From assembly GCA_007121375.1 (NCBI GenBank), contig SKLX01000171.1:1-9576 (forward strand): a DNA stretch of 9,576 nucleotides. The letters are read 5' to 3'. Position numbers and translations under genes: made by a program. Below are positions 7,895-9,576 of this stretch, piece by piece. Positions within the stretch are counted from its first letter, which is position 1, and every line of letters begins with the position of its first letter. The DNA is from Bacillota bacterium. GTDB lineage: Bacteria > Bacillota > Dethiobacteria > SKNC01. Below the pieces are notes generated by a model, which was given only the letters and a program-made list of their open reading frames with translations, ran no database searches and had not been told where the DNA came from.

Positions 7895-7941
7895 AATTAA
7901 AGGACTATGAAGGAACCCCGGTAGAACCCATCAACGAAGAA

Positions 7942-7961
7942 GGGGAAAATGAGAATTCCCC
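7942..7961 (-). terminator. Possible terminator of the response regulator operon
   Basis: GGGGAA (7942-7947) and TTCCCC (7956-7961) form a perfect 6-bp stem with an 8-nt loop, just past the regulator stop codon. Read leftward it is followed by TTCTTCGTT, a discontinuous U-tract, so termination may be partial. The two opposing terminators would insulate the converging transcripts. Confidence 0.45.
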
Positions 7962-7972
7962 CGGTATCAAGG

Positions 7973-8674
7973 TTATTCTTCGGCCATAAATTTGTATCCT
8001 ACCCCCCTGATTGTGGTAATATACCTGGGCTGGGAGGGGTCTGGTTCTATTTTTTTTCTAAGGTTGCTGATATGAACCATAAGGGTCCTGAAATCTCCCA
8101 TGCTGTTGGATCCCCAGGCCTTTTCATAAAGTTCTTCAGCGCTAAAGACTTTATTAGGGTTTTGGGCCAAGACAGCCAGAATTTTAAACTCCATGGAGGA
8201 GAGGTCAATCTTTTTTCCCCCTAACAGCACCTCGTGGCTGAGGAGGTCAATTACCAGGTTGGGGAAAACAAGCCTGGAAGTTTGTTCCTTATCTTTTTCT
8301 TGCATCAAGCGACTTCTTCGCAGATGGGCCTTTACCCGGGCTACCATTTCTCCGGGGCTGAAGGGCTTGGTGATATAGTCGTCCCCTCCTACGGTAAGGC
8401 CCATGATTTTATCTTCACTTTCTCCCTTGCAGCTTAAGAAAATGATTGGGACTTCTGTGATTTTCCTTAGTTCCATGCAGATTTCAATTCCATCTATATC
8501 GGGTAAAAGTATGTCCAAAATTATCAGGTCAGGTTCCTTTTCCCTGGCTAACTTGAGGGCTTCCTGACTGTTTTTGGCCGTTGAGACCTCAAATCCTTCC
8601 CGGCTCAGATATAAGTTAATCAATTCACAAATCTCCGGCTCATCATCGACTACCAGCACTTTTTTCCCTGTCAT
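7973..8674 (-). CDS. OmpR/PhoB-family response regulator
   Basis: DNA-binding response regulator of a two-component system. The 233-residue product has an N-terminal receiver (about 1-120) with every catalytic position present: Asp10-Asp11, phosphoacceptor Asp54 (LDILLPD), Ser81 and Lys103-Pro104. A C-terminal winged-helix domain (about 134-231) ends in the typical RYITTIRGVGYKF segment that forms the wing. The ATG is 3 nt after the stop of the upstream acetyltransferase gene, and its ribosome binding site (AAGGAAGGTG, 8690 to 8681) lies within that gene's last codons, so the two are cotranscribed and probably translationally coupled. No kinase is encoded in this leftward operon; the nearest is the convergent PAS kinase. 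Target genes cannot be inferred. The overall form resembles PhoB, KdpE or WalR without clear assignment to any of them. Confidence 0.93.
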   Translation of the reverse strand: MTGKKVLVVDDEPEICELINLYLSREGFEVSTAKNSQEALKLAREKEPDLIILDILLPDIDGIEICMELRKITEVPIIFLSCKGESEDKIMGLTVGGDDYITKPFSPGEMVARVKAHLRRSRLMQEKDKEQTSRLVFPNLVIDLLSHEVLLGGKKIDLSSMEFKILAVLAQNPNKVFSAEELYEKAWGSNSMGDFRTLMVHISNLRKKIEPDPSQPRYITTIRGVGYKFMAEE

Positions 8675-8677
8675 TTT

Positions 8678-9130
8678 TTACACCTTCCTTATAAGAGCTA
8701 TTTCATCGCAGTTGGGGAACTTGGGACAATTAATGCATTCCGTCCATACCTTTTGGGGAAGTTCTTCCTTATCAATGAGATTAAAGCCGCATTTCTCGAA
8801 AAAATCCGGCTGGTAAGTTAAAGTGAAGACTTTCTCGACATCTAATTCTCTACATTCTTCAATTAATGCTTCCACCAGGGAACGACCCAGGCCGGAACCT
8901 GCCCTTTGAGGAAGAATTGCCAGGGAACAAATTTCTGCCAGGTCTTTCCATAAGATGCGAAGAGCTCCTACTCCCAGTATTTTGCCATTTTCCTCAACAA
9001 CGGTATAATCCCTTATTTTTTGATAAAGGGAGGGTATAGTACGATGGAGCATTAACCCCTGGCCGGCGTAACTGTTGATAAGGAGGGCCATGCTTTCCAC
9101 GTCTGACATCCTGGCTTTTCGAAACTTCAT
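8678..9130 (-). CDS. argA: GNAT N-acetyltransferase, short-form N-acetylglutamate synthase type
   Basis: GNAT-fold acetyltransferase of 150 residues, most like the short stand-alone N-acetylglutamate synthases that use acetyl-CoA to acetylate glutamate in the first step of arginine synthesis. The acetyl-CoA loop is QRAGSGLG (75-82), preceded by the AEICSLAI strand. TYQPDFFEKCGF (105-116) follows, and the C-terminal KVWTECINCPKFPNCDEIAL tail is characteristic of this subgroup as I know it. The tail has Cys132, Cys135 and Cys141 (C-x2-C-x5-C), which could bind a metal or be redox-active. The ATG at 9130 has GGAGG (9144 to 9140) 9 nt upstream. It heads a two-gene unit with the response regulator. 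No other arginine gene is nearby, so the NAGS role rests on similarity alone; a different small-molecule or protein substrate is possible and the symbol is tentative. Confidence 0.78.
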   Translation of the reverse strand: MKFRKARMSDVESMALLINSYAGQGLMLHRTIPSLYQKIRDYTVVEENGKILGVGALRILWKDLAEICSLAILPQRAGSGLGRSLVEALIEECRELDVEKVFTLTYQPDFFEKCGFNLIDKEELPQKVWTECINCPKFPNCDEIALIRKV

Positions 9131-9178
9131 TCCTGTTCTCCTCCCTAAAAAATCTTTGTTGTTATTTTCTGCAATCTT

Positions 9179-9576
9179 TTACAAATTCCCTTTTTTTCTA
9201 CAATTATAATGATAATTTTTGGACCAGGCAAAGAGCTGTCCTCCCCGAGTCAGGGAAGAGGCCCGGAAAAGGCTTGTAGCTCCGTAACTGTTTCTTATAT
9301 TGTCTACTGCCCGGGTGAGTTTTACTTTTTTCTCCCTGTCTTCCAGGAGGGACAGTTGAAGGAACCTGTCGTTCAGGAGCTGGAAAAGGCTTATTCCTAC
9401 AGCTCGAAGGGGCTTCCGGTCCCAGTGGGTGTCAAAGAGCCTTAATACCAGGGGGTATACTTCCATGGTTAGGGCAGAAGGTTCCGGCAGTTTTTTTTGC
9501 CGGGAAAAACCGGTAGGATTTTTAAAATCAGCTCCCCGGCAGTAGAGGCTGACTGTTTTCCCCATTTTTCCCATGC
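9179..9576 (-). CDS. dinB: Y-family DNA polymerase (DinB/Pol IV-like), C-terminal part
   Basis: Partial gene: the frame is open to the right window edge, so only about the last 132 residues are present and the catalytic palm is outside. What is visible matches the little-finger domain of Y-family translesion polymerases: KTVSLYCRGADFKNPTGFSRQ, then EVYPLVLRLFDTHWDRKPLRAVGISL, and RAVDNIRNSYGATSLFRASSLTRGGQ. Such enzymes copy damaged templates with low fidelity. QLSLL (9344-9358) resembles the sliding-clamp binding motif QLxLF, though it sits about 54 residues before the C-terminus. The internal ATG at 9574 is not the true start, because conserved sequence begins right at the edge. The stop is 48 nt before the acetyltransferase ATG, in the same direction. 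Whether it is DinB proper or a UmuC/UvrX relative cannot be settled without the N-terminal part. Confidence 0.85.
   Translation of the reverse strand, partial: MGKMGKTVSLYCRGADFKNPTGFSRQKKLPEPSALTMEVYPLVLRLFDTHWDRKPLRAVGISLFQLLNDRFLQLSLLEDREKKVKLTRAVDNIRNSYGATSLFRASSLTRGGQLFAWSKNYHYNCRKKGNL
9203..9231 (-). promoter_or_regulatory. Candidate promoter of the acetyltransferase-regulator unit
   Basis: On the minus strand TTGCCT (9231 to 9226) is followed after 17 nt by a perfect TATAAT (9208 to 9203). Transcription would start near 9196, about 65 nt before the acetyltransferase ATG. The promoter lies inside the 3' end of the polymerase gene, so the unit could be expressed apart from it. No terminator hairpin is seen between the polymerase stop and the acetyltransferase, so read-through is also possible. 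Confidence 0.5.

Noticed and set aside
7897..7989. Open rightward stretch of about 30 codons between the kinase terminator and the regulator stop, reading like LKDYEGTPVEPINEEGENENSP
   Set aside because: It has no ATG, GTG or TTG start and no ribosome binding site, and it runs into the regulator's 3' end. It could be a decayed gene remnant, but nothing supports that.
7949..8224. 91-codon frame antisense to the response regulator
   Set aside because: It overlaps a well-supported regulator gene, its composition fits a shadow frame, and the spacing from its purine run to the start is too short.

Overview
The window looks like chromosomal DNA of a low-to-moderate GC Firmicute, most likely a Clostridia-type anaerobe. 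The evidence is strong AGGAGG-type ribosome binding sites, a TTG start, AT-rich sigma-A promoters in short intergenic gaps, and a short-form ArgA-like acetyltransferase carrying the KVWxxCxNCPKFPNCDE tail that I associate with Clostridia. No tRNA, rRNA, CRISPR array, insertion sequence or phage gene is visible, and no genus can be named from sequence alone.

Layout. Five genes run rightward and three run leftward, meeting near 7.9 kb. Positions 110-2994 hold a complete TRAP transporter operon (periplasmic-type lipoprotein dctP, small membrane subunit dctQ, large permease dctM; dctQ and dctM overlap by 4 nt). Positions 3139-5760 hold full-length clpB, a disaggregase, behind a near-consensus sigma-A promoter (TTGAAA-17-TATAAT). 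Positions 5854-7845 hold a soluble sensor histidine kinase with domain order receiver-PAS-PAS-HisKA-HATPase. Its receiver has lost most catalytic residues. A good rho-independent terminator follows at 7868-7894.

On the minus strand, read right to left: the 3' part of a Y-family DNA polymerase (dinB-like, cut by the window edge), an ArgA-like N-acetyltransferase, and an OmpR/PhoB-type response regulator. The last two are 3 nt apart and clearly cotranscribed, with their own candidate promoter inside the polymerase 3' end.

How they may work together. The TRAP genes import an organic acid or similar solute using an ion gradient. ClpB repairs aggregated protein. The kinase and the canonical response regulator converge on each other and could form a two-component pair, though they are not in one operon. 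The kinase sits downstream of clpB with no clear terminator between them, so some read-through is likely. This is mostly housekeeping and transport DNA. The points most worth a second look are the degenerate receiver, a possible 16-codon leader ORF overlapping the kinase start, and repeat elements around the clpB and kinase promoters. I see no clear sign of a new multi-gene system.
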